30,512 nt of DNA from positions 1-30,512 of IMG/VR virus record IMGVR_UViG_3300008012_005713. One strand, 5' to 3'. Below are positions 5,989-14,650 of this stretch, piece by piece (the first letter of the stretch is position 1; the number at the start of each line of letters is the position of its first letter). A program made the position numbers and the translations under genes. The notes under the pieces were generated by a model, which saw only the letters and a list, made by a program, of their open reading frames with translations, had not been told where the DNA came from and did no database searches. The DNA comes from a virus.

Positions 5989-7002
5989 TTATAAATTTTG
6001 GTAAATGTCAATTAACTTTTCTGTGTTAATTGTATTACTTTCTATGGTTTGTAATTGGCTTATAACAATTTGTTCAACACTTTCAAATGATATTTCGCCG
6101 GCTTCGTATTCTTCTTCAACTTCTTTAATAGGTACAAGTTGTATTTCTCTACACTTGTATTTTTCCATAAAGTTTTCTTTTATGAATGTTGCTTCTTCAT
6201 AACTGATATCAACATCTAATTTGATTCTTGCATAAGTATATGCATCTAAGTATTTTGCAGGATCATCAATTAATTCAACAAGTCCGCATGTAACATACTT
6301 AGGACACTCAGGCCAGTTTACATATACTGGTTCCTTGCCCCATTCAAGATACATGTAACCTCTATCATTGTCTTGTGCGTCTGCGTAATTGTGTGGAAAT
6401 GCATTACCTATATAATGAATGTTTTCGTCATATTGTCTTTTATGAAAGTGTCCACTAAACACATATTCTGGATTACGCAACATTGATGCATTAATGCCAC
6501 CGTGGTCTGGCATCTCTATCATTGCATTCATTTTAAAGAACGGTAATTCAAAATGACCAAACATATACTTGCATTGCATTTTAGCAACTCTCTTGTATTC
6601 GTTTTCTACTAACCAAGGTACAATACCAACATTGCCTTCTTCAAACAACTCGTCTATCATTACAAAGTTGTTTAAGTCTCTAGCAAACTCCATGCTGTTT
6701 AATTCACGTTTATCTCTGTAATATAAATCGTGATTACCTGTAATAAAGTATACTTTGTTAAATGCTTCGTTAAGTTTCTTAAGGTCTCTCCAACTAGCAT
6801 TTAGTGTTGCTACATTAACACTTGCTCTATGATGATGCCAGTCGCCTAAAAAGAAACAGGTTTCAGCACCGCGGACTTTTGCCTCAGCAATAAACCAGTC
6901 AACAAAATTACTACAATCTTTTAAGTGTTGATGACTATTAGATTTTAGTCCGTAATGTATGTCCGTAAAGACAACTGCTTTTTCAAATAAATTGTCTGTC
7001 AT
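5989..7002 (-). CDS. 47: Recombination endonuclease subunit gp47 (Mre11/SbcD-like)
   Basis: This is the nuclease partner of gp46, a metallophosphoesterase that processes DNA ends. At 337 aa it matches T4 gp47 (339). The five-motif metal site is present: FTDIHYG (D-x-H) at the N-terminus, FLGDWHHHR, FITGNHDLYY, a conserved His region around MFGHFELP, and FSGHFHKRQ (G-H-x-H). The C-terminal 80 residues are acidic and probably contact gp46. It starts 2 nt after the stop of gene 55 and ends 3 nt before gene 46, so the three are one transcript with coupled translation. Confidence 0.95.
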   Translation of the reverse strand: MTDNLFEKAVVFTDIHYGLKSNSHQHLKDCSNFVDWFIAEAKVRGAETCFFLGDWHHHRASVNVATLNASWRDLKKLNEAFNKVYFITGNHDLYYRDKRELNSMEFARDLNNFVMIDELFEEGNVGIVPWLVENEYKRVAKMQCKYMFGHFELPFFKMNAMIEMPDHGGINASMLRNPEYVFSGHFHKRQYDENIHYIGNAFPHNYADAQDNDRGYMYLEWGKEPVYVNWPECPKYVTCGLVELIDDPAKYLDAYTYARIKLDVDISYEEATFIKENFMEKYKCREIQLVPIKEVEEEYEAGEISFESVEQIVISQLQTIESNTINTEKLIDIYQNL

Positions 7003-7004
7003 AC

Positions 7005-7853
7005 TTAGGCATCCGATTCTGAATTTTTTGCTTCTCTTAAAGCCTTAATTTCATTTTCGTGTGCTATCTGTCTGCCATAACTTGGTAAGTGCCCAGAGTC
7101 GATTAATATGTCGTCTCTGATGTTTTGATTTTTCTTTTCTATGTTTAACACTCTTGTAAAACTATTTGTAATTGCGGCTGTATAATAAGCAAATGGATTA
7201 TCCGATTTTGCTTCATTGAATTGTAATCCAATCATTGCAAGTTGTAGTAATGCCTGTCCTCTCATTTCGTCAACATAAGTATAGCCTCTCCAATTAGATC
7301 TTTGACTATATCTATCTACTAACTTAAGGTACATCTTACCTAATTCGTTTGTAATGCTACCATGATCAACAGAAAACTTACCACTCTTAGGACCGCCTTT
7401 CCAGTGACTCCTAGCAACCTCTTCCCATGTACCGTTTATCAAGCCATAATGCTTAAATGGTGGAAAGTTTGCTTTTGCTTTTGTTTCTGCTTCGTTTCTA
7501 GGATTCTTTTTTCTGCCTGGCTCTAATGGAATATGCTCGTAAGTCATTTGCCTTACTACTACATCTTCGTCTGCAATATCCTCTAGAGCAACTAAAAAGT
7601 CTTTTTGTCTAGGCTTTTTATTAGCAGGTCCGTCGTAATTTTCAACTGCTTTTTTATAAGCAATATCTTTCATTTTTCCTGCTTTGTTTTGTTTTGCTTC
7701 GAGTATCACTGCATCAGTAATTTCATCTTCTAAATTAATAATAATGTCTGGATAATCGTATTGGGGTGATTTAACCCAACAAAAGGACATCTTACTGAGA
7801 TGTATTTGTTTAAGTAAATCTTTGTTGTTCAAGTATTTAACTTTTGCGACCAT
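7005..7853 (-). CDS. 55: Late-transcription sigma factor gp55, with a long N-terminal extension
   Basis: The C-terminal core (about 185-255) carries the gp55 pattern: NWRGYTYVDEMRGQALLQLA, then KSDNPFAYYTAAITNSFTRVLNIEKKNQNIRDD. This corresponds to sigma region 2, which in T4 directs RNA polymerase to the TATAAATA late promoters. At 282 aa it is clearly longer than T4 gp55 (185). The first 140 residues (KYLNNKDLLKQIHLSK ... QMTYEHIPLEPGRKKNP ... NFPPFKHYG) look like a separate conserved domain fused in frame, and their function is unknown. The ATG is preceded by AAGGAG and a strong sigma70-like promoter, as expected for a gene needed before late expression. It heads the 55-47-46 operon and stands divergent from the late gene 48 operon it should activate. 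Confidence 0.88.
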   Translation of the reverse strand: MVAKVKYLNNKDLLKQIHLSKMSFCWVKSPQYDYPDIIINLEDEITDAVILEAKQNKAGKMKDIAYKKAVENYDGPANKKPRQKDFLVALEDIADEDVVVRQMTYEHIPLEPGRKKNPRNEAETKAKANFPPFKHYGLINGTWEEVARSHWKGGPKSGKFSVDHGSITNELGKMYLKLVDRYSQRSNWRGYTYVDEMRGQALLQLAMIGLQFNEAKSDNPFAYYTAAITNSFTRVLNIEKKNQNIRDDILIDSGHLPSYGRQIAHENEIKALREAKNSESDA

Positions 7854-7877
7854 TGTGTCTCCTTATAATTAACCTTT

Positions 7878-7905
7878 ATTATACATTAAATTTTTCTAGT
7901 GTCAA
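7878..7905 (-). promoter_or_regulatory. Near-consensus sigma70-type promoter for the 55-47-46 operon
   Basis: On the minus strand TTGACA (7905-7900) and TATAAT (7883-7878) are both perfect hexamers separated by 16 bp. The predicted start is near 7871, just upstream of AAGGAG (7864-7859) and the gene 55 ATG. This is the clearest host-type promoter in the window and implies early or middle expression. Confidence 0.85.
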
Positions 7906-7951
7906 GTATAATTATCCAATTCTGGCCAATAACGGCTAGTTTATTGATATC

Positions 7952-7959
7952 GATAAATA
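7952..7959 (+). promoter_or_regulatory. Late promoter octamer GATAAATA for the gene 48 operon
   Basis: GATAAATA is followed by a short leader with AGGAG at 7971-7975 and ATG at 7981. The predicted start is near 7965. This octamer has a conventional leader, unlike the three leaderless cases. Confidence 0.7.
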
Positions 7960-7980
7960 CATAGTACATTAGGAGAAAGA

Positions 7981-8721
7981 ATGGCAAATACAGATTTAGG
8001 AAGAAATAGTAATCTAGACATTGACTGGAGAGCACGACTACAGGTTATGCGAGCCAATAAAGATTCATTCTTTCCAGATAGCCTAGTAAAGACTGATATA
8101 TTGAGTCCTCTCAAGCCTGACCGCGGCATTATGTTTCACTACCAGCCAAGTATTTTTATAGCCTTTAGTGCAACGTATGATACACAGCAATTTCAAGGCA
8201 CAAATTATCCGTTACATACTTATATGATGAGTTCGCCTCCTACAATACCATTACAGGTGCAGTATTCAGTGACTACACAAGAAGAAGCACGATATTTACT
8301 AGCAATAATGCACTTTTTAAAAGTTACAACTAAAGCAAACTTTGGTGAAGCGGCAGTATCATCTAATAAATTTGGTGCACCGCCGCCTGTTTTAGAATTT
8401 AGTTATTTAGGCCCCCATGGATACGACAGAGTACCAGTTGTTATTAATGACGTCAACTTTATTATGGAAAATAATGTAGACTACATACCAGTACAACATA
8501 ATATTATAAAAACTAACGGAAAATTTGTTAGTGCATTTAAAACACAAACAACTACAGATGGGACTACAGAAAATAATGCCGGAGAAGCCGCAGGAGTAAC
8601 TTATGTACCAACAGACTTACAAATGACAATTACACTAATGGTGCAATACTCGCCTAGAAGACAGCGAAGATTATTTGACCTTGATCAAATGAAAAAAGGC
8701 GGAAATATAGGATTTATTTAA
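7981..8721 (+). CDS. 48: Baseplate tail-tube cap/initiator, gp48 (or gp54) family
   Basis: The 246-residue protein resembles tail-tube initiator proteins of marine T4-like phages. Characteristic stretches are MFHYQPSIFIAFSATYD at about 50-66, YPLHTYMMSSPPTIPLQVQYSVTTQEEA near 80-105, LAIMHFLKVTTKANFGEA, PPPVLEFSYLGPHGYDRVPVVI, and a C-terminal block TYVPTDLQMTITLMVQYSPRRQRRLFDLD. In T4, gp48 and gp54 cap the baseplate and nucleate tube polymerisation. The fold is a tube-protein-like beta structure, which fits the alternating strands seen here. It is shorter than T4 gp48 (364 aa). Gene 53 follows with a TAATG overlap. Whether it is 48 or 54 cannot be decided from the sequence alone. Confidence 0.65.
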   Translation: MANTDLGRNSNLDIDWRARLQVMRANKDSFFPDSLVKTDILSPLKPDRGIMFHYQPSIFIAFSATYDTQQFQGTNYPLHTYMMSSPPTIPLQVQYSVTTQEEARYLLAIMHFLKVTTKANFGEAAVSSNKFGAPPPVLEFSYLGPHGYDRVPVVINDVNFIMENNVDYIPVQHNIIKTNGKFVSAFKTQTTTDGTTENNAGEAAGVTYVPTDLQMTITLMVQYSPRRQRRLFDLDQMKKGGNIGFI

Positions 8722-9026
8722 TGGCAGTATATAACAAAAACAGTTTTTTAAAAGACGCACAAAATATGTCGTTTTATACAGGTTTAAATTACATGAATTT
8801 ACCTGCAGTACCATCTACGGTAAGTGATCAAAAATTTTTAATTACTAAAAAATATGCCAGTAGGCCTGACTTACTTGCATTTGAAAAATTTGGTAGTCCT
8901 GAGTTATGGTGGATATTGGTACTAAGTAATCCAGAAATAATAAAAGATCCTATACAAGATTTCAAAGAAGGTACAATTATAAGATTAGTCACAGGTAGCC
9001 GAGCAAGACAGATAGCAGGTAATTAA
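8721..9026 (+). CDS. 53: Baseplate wedge protein gp53
   Basis: This 101-residue protein is a compact gp53. It has the family core YASRPDLLAFEKFGSPELWWILVLSN (about 48-73), then DPIQDFKEGTIIRLV. In T4, gp53 (196 aa) joins neighbouring baseplate wedges and carries a LysM-like fold. Only that core is present here, so the protein is about half the T4 length, as in other marine relatives. It begins inside the stop codon of the upstream gene (TAATG) with AGGA about 12 nt before, and gene 9028 follows 1 nt after its stop. Confidence 0.85.
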   Translation: MAVYNKNSFLKDAQNMSFYTGLNYMNLPAVPSTVSDQKFLITKKYASRPDLLAFEKFGSPELWWILVLSNPEIIKDPIQDFKEGTIIRLVTGSRARQIAGN

Positions 9027-9027
9027 T

Positions 9028-12024
9028 ATGGCAGAAATAAAATCAGAATATTTTGCTAATCCAAACCTATTCAAACACATACTGCCAGAAGAATTGCAAA
9101 GCAATATCCTATTTAATCCTACAGATGCATATTCTTCATACACTTATCGTTTAACTTTTAGTATGTTGCCATCTAATTTTTATACTGATGGTCTTGTGAA
9201 TTTAGATACAAAACAAGGTAACAGGATTATTATTGCACAAACAAGTGTTACTAAATTTCAAATAGATAATTTATCAATTAGTACTGTTGTACATCCATCA
9301 CCTCCTCCAACAATGAAAGGTCATAAAATGTACAATTACATAATGCATTTTGATTTAAAAGAACCATTTGGAATGTCATTTATTGATTTGCTGAATAGAT
9401 CTCAATTTGAACTTAACAAAACTTTGGGCGAGAGTGACCCATTACCTTTACAATCTATGCCGTACCTTTTGGAAATAGAATTGATCGGTCAGGAAGACAA
9501 ATTAACAGAAAATGATAAATTATTTGGCGATATTAACAATGCTGAGCCTTTTTATCACACAGCAATACCCATAAGAATTATAAATTTTGATGTAAATCCA
9601 AGTCCAACAGGTTCTGAGTATAATATTCAAGCAGTTGCAATCGACGAAGTAGTTGCATCTGCGGATGCATCAGTACAAAGAGTCCCGGAGGATATCAAAA
9701 TTGTATCAGGTGACAAAGGCACAGTTAACGAATTGTTTGAGAGTTTTACCAAACAAATGCAAAAACTACAAAAGACGCAGACTGGGGATATTGAATTAGA
9801 AAAACCAAAGCCAAGTATAGGTATTGAAAAAGGCATCTACATGTTAGATCCTCTTGGACTTCCTGGATTGAAAACTATATTTAAAGATATGCCTATTGAT
9901 AAAGAATATTTTGATACAATGCAAAATTTAACACTCACTACCGAGGAAGATGGCAATGAAACTATAGGTAGAATTGAACAGGCCGCAGAAGCCGGTGAAG
10001 AAAAACCAGCCGATGATGGCAAAAAAGCCAAAATTAAAATACATATCAAAAAAAATACCCCAGTTGATACTGTAATGTATGGCTTAGCCTCAATGAATCA
10101 CAAATATGCAAAAACCAATCATAGGTATGATATGGATGAAGGCGAAGCACAATTAGATACTGAAAAACTCAATAAAGATAAAACACAATATATTACACCA
10201 GCGATTCGTAGAGAATACACGTGGCAAAAATTTGATGACAAATACTTGTATACATCGACTGGAAAACCAGCAATGGAATATACTTATGTACTTACCGGCA
10301 AACTAGATTCATCATCTGTGATAGATGCAAAAGAATTAGACATAGAAACCAGTACAACAAAAGGTGACAAGAAGAAAAAGGTTAAATTAGTAAAAGCCGC
10401 AAAAGACAGGAATATTAATAAACTTTATGCTTACACATATTCTGGCATTAATGATCAGATTTTTGATGTTGATTTAAAAATAGAAAATGGTATAAGATAT
10501 TTAGTACCAGTTGCAGGTGGACGACAAACTAATTACACACAGTCGCCAGCCGCACAAATAAGTTCAGCAGGCACTGATAAACTTAACGATTTCAATAGTA
10601 AAGTGAGGCCTACTACAAAAGATCAAATTCTTGAGAAGTTTGAACAACTTGCCACAGATGCAAAAAATTTACTTACAACACTAGCAAAGTTGCCTATAAC
10701 ACTCACAGAAGATTTAGCCGCAGTAGCCTCTGGACTGAGTCCAGTTGGTATTACAAAACCAAATTCCAAAAATATTAGAAAACTCAATTTAAAGTTACCC
10801 AGTTCTCCGGTTGCAATATTACAAAAAACCAAAACCATAAAAGACTTGACCTCAGATTTAGATACAATCACAAACAGAATATCAACTTTGCAGTCTGATG
10901 TGGAAGACATTATATCAAATGAAATTAGCGAACAGATAGCAAAAATTACAGCAAATGCTTTTACTCCTTTTGCAGTAATAGATAGTGCATTTAATGAAAT
11001 AAGCGAAGGAGTCAGTGGCTTTATTAATGAAATTGAAAGTGCAGTAGGCGATCTTGGACTAGACCAATATGGCATTGACACAGGCTCATTGTTAGATGAC
11101 GCCAAAGAAAAAATGAGCGAATTTACCAAAGAACTTAATTCCATTACAGTTCCTGCAGGATTCTCCACTGGAGTAGGCCCTGGTACTGTTCAGAACTCTG
11201 TAGTAGAAAATTTTAATTCTATATATATGGAAGAATTTGAATTTGATCAAGCAGGATATGGTTCTCAAAACACCCATGGTGAGAATTTACCTTTTGGTGA
11301 ATATGATCCAAAAATAAAAACACTAGTAGGTCCAAACTCTAAATTTGCAAATAAAAGTATTTTTACAACGGCTTTGTCAAATAGCCAATTGGGTGCACCA
11401 TACTTAGTACAAATGGAATTAACTATCAAAGGAGATCCTTATTGGCTTGGCAAAGAAGCACCAAAAGTAAACAATGTATTTATTCACAAGCCAGGCAATG
11501 AATATTTAGGTTCACTGCAAACAGATATAGGTAAAGTACGCGAACAGTCTATAAAAGAAAATATTGCACCATACGGAATAGGCGAAGTAGGCTTTTTCTT
11601 TACATATTTGTTTCCAAGAGAATACGATACATGGCATGATGATCCAAGCAGGCATACTGGAGAAATAAATGATCTATCCATGGACAACTCTTTCTCAGGA
11701 ACGTTTTTCCCTTACAAAGTACTTCATAACTTTAATGGTGGACAGTTTAGACAAACTCTACAATGTTATAGAACAATTTATAAAGGACAATTTCCAAAAA
11801 GTGCCGAAGAAATAGAGGCAGAGGAACACTTAGAGGAGCAAATATCAGCATCTTTAGATGCGTCTAAATTACAGTTTGATGAAAACGGCAAATTGGTTCT
11901 TGACTCAGGTGATCCGTTAGAGAATGCAATAAACAATTTAACTTTTACTGAATCTGACTTAGCGACAGCCGGATATGTAAATCCCCTATCAATAGATAGA
12001 CTTAATAATAGTGACGGTGGTTAA
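9028..12024 (+). CDS. Large baseplate hub-like structural protein (gp27 position), 998 aa
   Basis: I infer a baseplate hub protein from position, directly before gp5, and from patterns at both ends. The N-terminal domain (about 30-230) contains YRLTFSMLPSNFYTDG, HKMYNYIMHFDLKEP and IPIRIINFDVNPSPTGSEYNIQ. The C-terminal domain (about 780-930) contains APYLVQMELTIKGDPYWLG, FFFTYLFPREYDTW, and FSGTFFPYKVLHNFNGGQFRQTLQCYRTIYKG, a strand pattern common in phage hub and baseplate proteins. Between them lie a charged linker (about 320-350), a Lys-rich segment (about 425-450) and helical repeats (about 530-700, with LTSDLDTITNRISTLQSDVED) suggestive of coiled coil. T4 gp27 has 391 aa, so if homologous this is greatly expanded. 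The start has AGGT 8-10 nt upstream. A minor tail protein is the alternative. Confidence 0.55.
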   Translation: MAEIKSEYFANPNLFKHILPEELQSNILFNPTDAYSSYTYRLTFSMLPSNFYTDGLVNLDTKQGNRIIIAQTSVTKFQIDNLSISTVVHPSPPPTMKGHKMYNYIMHFDLKEPFGMSFIDLLNRSQFELNKTLGESDPLPLQSMPYLLEIELIGQEDKLTENDKLFGDINNAEPFYHTAIPIRIINFDVNPSPTGSEYNIQAVAIDEVVASADASVQRVPEDIKIVSGDKGTVNELFESFTKQMQKLQKTQTGDIELEKPKPSIGIEKGIYMLDPLGLPGLKTIFKDMPIDKEYFDTMQNLTLTTEEDGNETIGRIEQAAEAGEEKPADDGKKAKIKIHIKKNTPVDTVMYGLASMNHKYAKTNHRYDMDEGEAQLDTEKLNKDKTQYITPAIRREYTWQKFDDKYLYTSTGKPAMEYTYVLTGKLDSSSVIDAKELDIETSTTKGDKKKKVKLVKAAKDRNINKLYAYTYSGINDQIFDVDLKIENGIRYLVPVAGGRQTNYTQSPAAQISSAGTDKLNDFNSKVRPTTKDQILEKFEQLATDAKNLLTTLAKLPITLTEDLAAVASGLSPVGITKPNSKNIRKLNLKLPSSPVAILQKTKTIKDLTSDLDTITNRISTLQSDVEDIISNEISEQIAKITANAFTPFAVIDSAFNEISEGVSGFINEIESAVGDLGLDQYGIDTGSLLDDAKEKMSEFTKELNSITVPAGFSTGVGPGTVQNSVVENFNSIYMEEFEFDQAGYGSQNTHGENLPFGEYDPKIKTLVGPNSKFANKSIFTTALSNSQLGAPYLVQMELTIKGDPYWLGKEAPKVNNVFIHKPGNEYLGSLQTDIGKVREQSIKENIAPYGIGEVGFFFTYLFPREYDTWHDDPSRHTGEINDLSMDNSFSGTFFPYKVLHNFNGGQFRQTLQCYRTIYKGQFPKSAEEIEAEEHLEEQISASLDASKLQFDENGKLVLDSGDPLENAINNLTFTESDLATAGYVNPLSIDRLNNSDGG

Positions 12025-12032
12025 ATAGTAAT

Positions 12033-13643
12033 ATGATACCAAACCGCATAAAAGAAAAAATCACATCCAATGCAAGTAAAGGTTTGTCGCTGTATTTTGG
12101 CACAGTAATTAGTGCAGACGATCCTTCTAGAAATGGAATACTCTTAGTGCATATACCAGAATTAACAGGCACAAACAAAAGTACTAGTGCCTTATTTGAT
12201 TGTATATGGACATCACCATTTGCTGGTGCAACTCCTGAGAGAGGCACAGGCGATAAAAATGCACCTGACGTTGCACAAACCAGTTATGGAATGTGGATGA
12301 GACCACCTGATAATGGTAATCAAGTTGTAGTAGGTTTTTATGAATACGAAGGCCAACTCTCCGGAATAATCTTAGGGTGCTTATTTCAAACAAATAGAAA
12401 TTTTATGGTACCAGGTATTCCAGCAGGAAAATCCATAGGTGGAGTGACACCTGTTAATGAAGCAAACATGTCTGCAAATATCAAGGATCATAATGTAGAA
12501 TACAGCGGTACTGTTAAAAGTGTCAAAGTAAAAGCAGATGACAGATCAATGCACGAATTAGAAAGTGTTATTTTTTCACAAGGACTGATAGATGATTTTA
12601 TAAGAGGGCAAAGTACTAGTGGTGCTAGGCGGGAAGGCGCAAGTGAAGTATATGGTATATTAACACCAGGTCCCAAGAATCCTAAAGATCCAGGACTAAG
12701 ACATGCTGGACATCAATTTGTAATGGATGATAGTAACGATAATCCATTTATAAGAATACGAACCGGTGGCGGAAATCAAATAGTACTCAATGACGCAGAA
12801 AATTTAATATACATATCTAATAAGTCAGGTACAGGGCATATAGAAATAGATGCCGATGGTAACATAGACATTTACGGCACAGGCAGTTACAATGTAAGAA
12901 CATCAGGTGATATGAACCTCAGAGCGGACAAGGATGTAAATATAGAAGCAGGACAAAATGTTAATATCAAAGCCGCTAACAACTATCCACATCCAAACGA
13001 CCCTAACGAAACACAAAAAGGTATTGTAGATGTAGAAGAATTAGCATACTTAAATCCAGTATATCAGAGTGTATTAAATAACGGTAGTGTGAACATCGAA
13101 GGTGTGAAAGATATTAATATGTATTCTAATGCTATAAGTATAGAAGCAAGACCTAGACTATTTACAACCGCTGGTACCACAATGCCAGGTAGTTTACAAT
13201 TATTTGGTGATAACAAAGTACATATGGCAGGCACACAAATAGAAATAGCCGCACCAGCCTCTGTAAATAATCCGCCCTCTGAACCTACATTACAAATCAA
13301 GTCAATGGGAGATGTAGATATATTTTCAACAACTCATACACATATAATGGGTCTAACAAAAACATACATCAATGCTGGCGACACAGTTGATATTCAAACA
13401 ACAACATTGCCGACTTTGCCACCTTTGCCTGTTGCACCTAACATGAGTGGCATAAAAACAACCGAAACAACAAACACATTACTATCGTTTGAATTAGCAG
13501 GTATACTATCAGGTGGTTATCCTAAAAGAGCAGAACAAGGCAAAAGTCCATTAACGCCATTGCTTTTATTTGATAAAAAAGTTAATACTATTATTACAAG
13601 ATGGCCTGGTATAGAACCAAGTCCTTCAAGGACAAACAAATAA
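12033..13643 (+). CDS. 5: Baseplate hub/needle protein gp5, lacking the inserted lysozyme domain
   Basis: The 536-residue protein has an OB-fold N-terminal domain (about 15-125: LYFGTVISADDPSRNGILLVHIPEL, then DNGNQVVVGFYEYEGQLSGIILG). A linker follows, then VgrG/gp5-like beta-helix repeats at about 235-330, with short alternating strands in the order IRIRTGGGNQIVLND, GHIEIDADGNIDIYG, DMNLRADKDVNIEAG. In T4, gp5 is 575 aa and carries a lysozyme domain between OB fold and needle. Nothing like it is seen between the domains here, and a lysozyme-like gene follows instead. Its role is the puncturing spike of the tail tube. Spacing to the upstream gene is 8 nt and the Shine-Dalgarno is weak. The next gene overlaps the stop (TAATG). 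Confidence 0.8.
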   Translation: MIPNRIKEKITSNASKGLSLYFGTVISADDPSRNGILLVHIPELTGTNKSTSALFDCIWTSPFAGATPERGTGDKNAPDVAQTSYGMWMRPPDNGNQVVVGFYEYEGQLSGIILGCLFQTNRNFMVPGIPAGKSIGGVTPVNEANMSANIKDHNVEYSGTVKSVKVKADDRSMHELESVIFSQGLIDDFIRGQSTSGARREGASEVYGILTPGPKNPKDPGLRHAGHQFVMDDSNDNPFIRIRTGGGNQIVLNDAENLIYISNKSGTGHIEIDADGNIDIYGTGSYNVRTSGDMNLRADKDVNIEAGQNVNIKAANNYPHPNDPNETQKGIVDVEELAYLNPVYQSVLNNGSVNIEGVKDINMYSNAISIEARPRLFTTAGTTMPGSLQLFGDNKVHMAGTQIEIAAPASVNNPPSEPTLQIKSMGDVDIFSTTHTHIMGLTKTYINAGDTVDIQTTTLPTLPPLPVAPNMSGIKTTETTNTLLSFELAGILSGGYPKRAEQGKSPLTPLLLFDKKVNTIITRWPGIEPSPSRTNK

Positions 13644-14461
13644 TGGCATACATAGATGATCTAAATATAGGGCAGTTGGATCCATCGGATAATGTACCGT
13701 TAAGTTATTGTAACCCAGGTGGTTTTTATATAGGATCACATTTTGAAGGCACAGATTATCTTACTGGAGTATATTCTAAAACAAATACAGTAGTACCTAA
13801 ATTTATTCTGCCTAATTTAGTAGATACGACTCAAATTTTAATACATGCAAATGATTTTATAATTGGTAATTTTAATACATATCTTGTGCCAACTGAAATA
13901 CAAAACGAAACATACATTGGTATATCTCATAAAATGAGTTCTCTAGAAATATCAAACAAAATGATAGCATTCAATGATTATAGTAAACTGGATTTAGATC
14001 ATCCTGATGTAAGAAAAATTATTAGAAATAATCATGCTTACTTACAAGGAGCAACTATTATTAAAAATGGTAGAGTTGATTATGAATTAGCAGTAAAATC
14101 AATTGCTGTATATGACCAAATAAATAATTTTTATGTTTATAGTCTAGTAAATGGTGCAAAACCAGAATTTATCGATAGGCTGTATAAACTTGATTTGACC
14201 CGTGCTTTTAGTGTGGTAGTAGACAGAGTCAAAGTACCGCTTAATACAAATCAAACAGTTGCATTAATATCTCTAGCATTTGATATAGGTATGAAAAAAT
14301 TTACAACTAGCAAATTAATAAAAGCACTCAATAGTGAAAATTATAATTGTGCTACATACTTTATGGAGTTTACTGAAATACCTATTAAAAGAGGTAATGG
14401 AATCAGCACATTATTATACAATAGACGTGTAGCCGAAGCCAACCTATTTAGTCGAATTTAA
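13643..14461 (+). CDS. GH24 lysozyme-fold protein, probably with a degenerate active site
   Basis: The ATG at 13643 overlaps the gene 5 stop (TAATG) and has AAGGA about 10 nt upstream. It is preferred over an in-frame ATG at 13601 inside gene 5, giving 272 aa. Residues 182-270 match the C-terminal lobe of phage lysozymes: LTRAF, KVPLNTNQTVALISLAFDIG, FTTSKLIKALNSENYNCATYF, then LLYNRRVAEANLFSR. The catalytic half is much weaker. E148 and D158 could align with the Glu and Asp of GH24, but the usual TIGYGH segment is replaced by FYVYSLVNG and the catalytic Thr is missing. The N-terminal 130 residues are unrecognised and may bind gp5. It may be the detached lysozyme of the spike or a structural derivative. 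Confidence 0.6.
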   Translation: MAYIDDLNIGQLDPSDNVPLSYCNPGGFYIGSHFEGTDYLTGVYSKTNTVVPKFILPNLVDTTQILIHANDFIIGNFNTYLVPTEIQNETYIGISHKMSSLEISNKMIAFNDYSKLDLDHPDVRKIIRNNHAYLQGATIIKNGRVDYELAVKSIAVYDQINNFYVYSLVNGAKPEFIDRLYKLDLTRAFSVVVDRVKVPLNTNQTVALISLAFDIGMKKFTTSKLIKALNSENYNCATYFMEFTEIPIKRGNGISTLLYNRRVAEANLFSRI

Positions 14462-14650
14462 TTCTCTTTGTAAATCAGAAATTTTAACAAATGCTCTATA
14501 CTTTGCATCTGACTCTTCAGCAACAGACACTTTAAGCATTTTTATTTCTTCTCTAAGTGCATTACACTCGTTGTTTTTTTCAACGAGCATAATTCTTAAA
14601 TCTTCTTCTAAGGTATTGTTTGTGAATTTTTTTGTTAAGTGGTCGGTCAT
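14444..14650 (-). CDS. Small coiled-coil protein of unknown function
   Basis: This 68-residue protein is almost entirely polar and helical. A heptad-like stretch (EKNNECNALREEIKMLKVSV at about 24-43) predicts a coiled coil. Its ATG overlaps the stop of the upstream 87-aa gene (TAATG on the minus strand), so the pair is translationally coupled. The 3' end overlaps the convergent lysozyme-like gene by 18 bp. No family was recognised. The overlap and coupling support a real gene. Confidence 0.6.
   Translation of the reverse strand: MTDHLTKKFTNNTLEEDLRIMLVEKNNECNALREEIKMLKVSVAEESDAKYRAFVKISDLQRELNSTK

Noticed and set aside
10623-11168. Long minus-strand frame of 181 codons inside the 998-aa hub-like gene
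   Set aside because: Hydrophobic, Ser-rich composition typical of the antisense of an AT-rich coding region; the sense frame is continuous and coupled to its neighbours.
13601-13642. Alternative upstream start for the lysozyme-like gene inside gene 5
   Set aside because: The ATG at 13643 overlaps the gene 5 stop like the other coupled genes here and has AAGGA in position; the extra 14 residues would overlap gene 5 without need.
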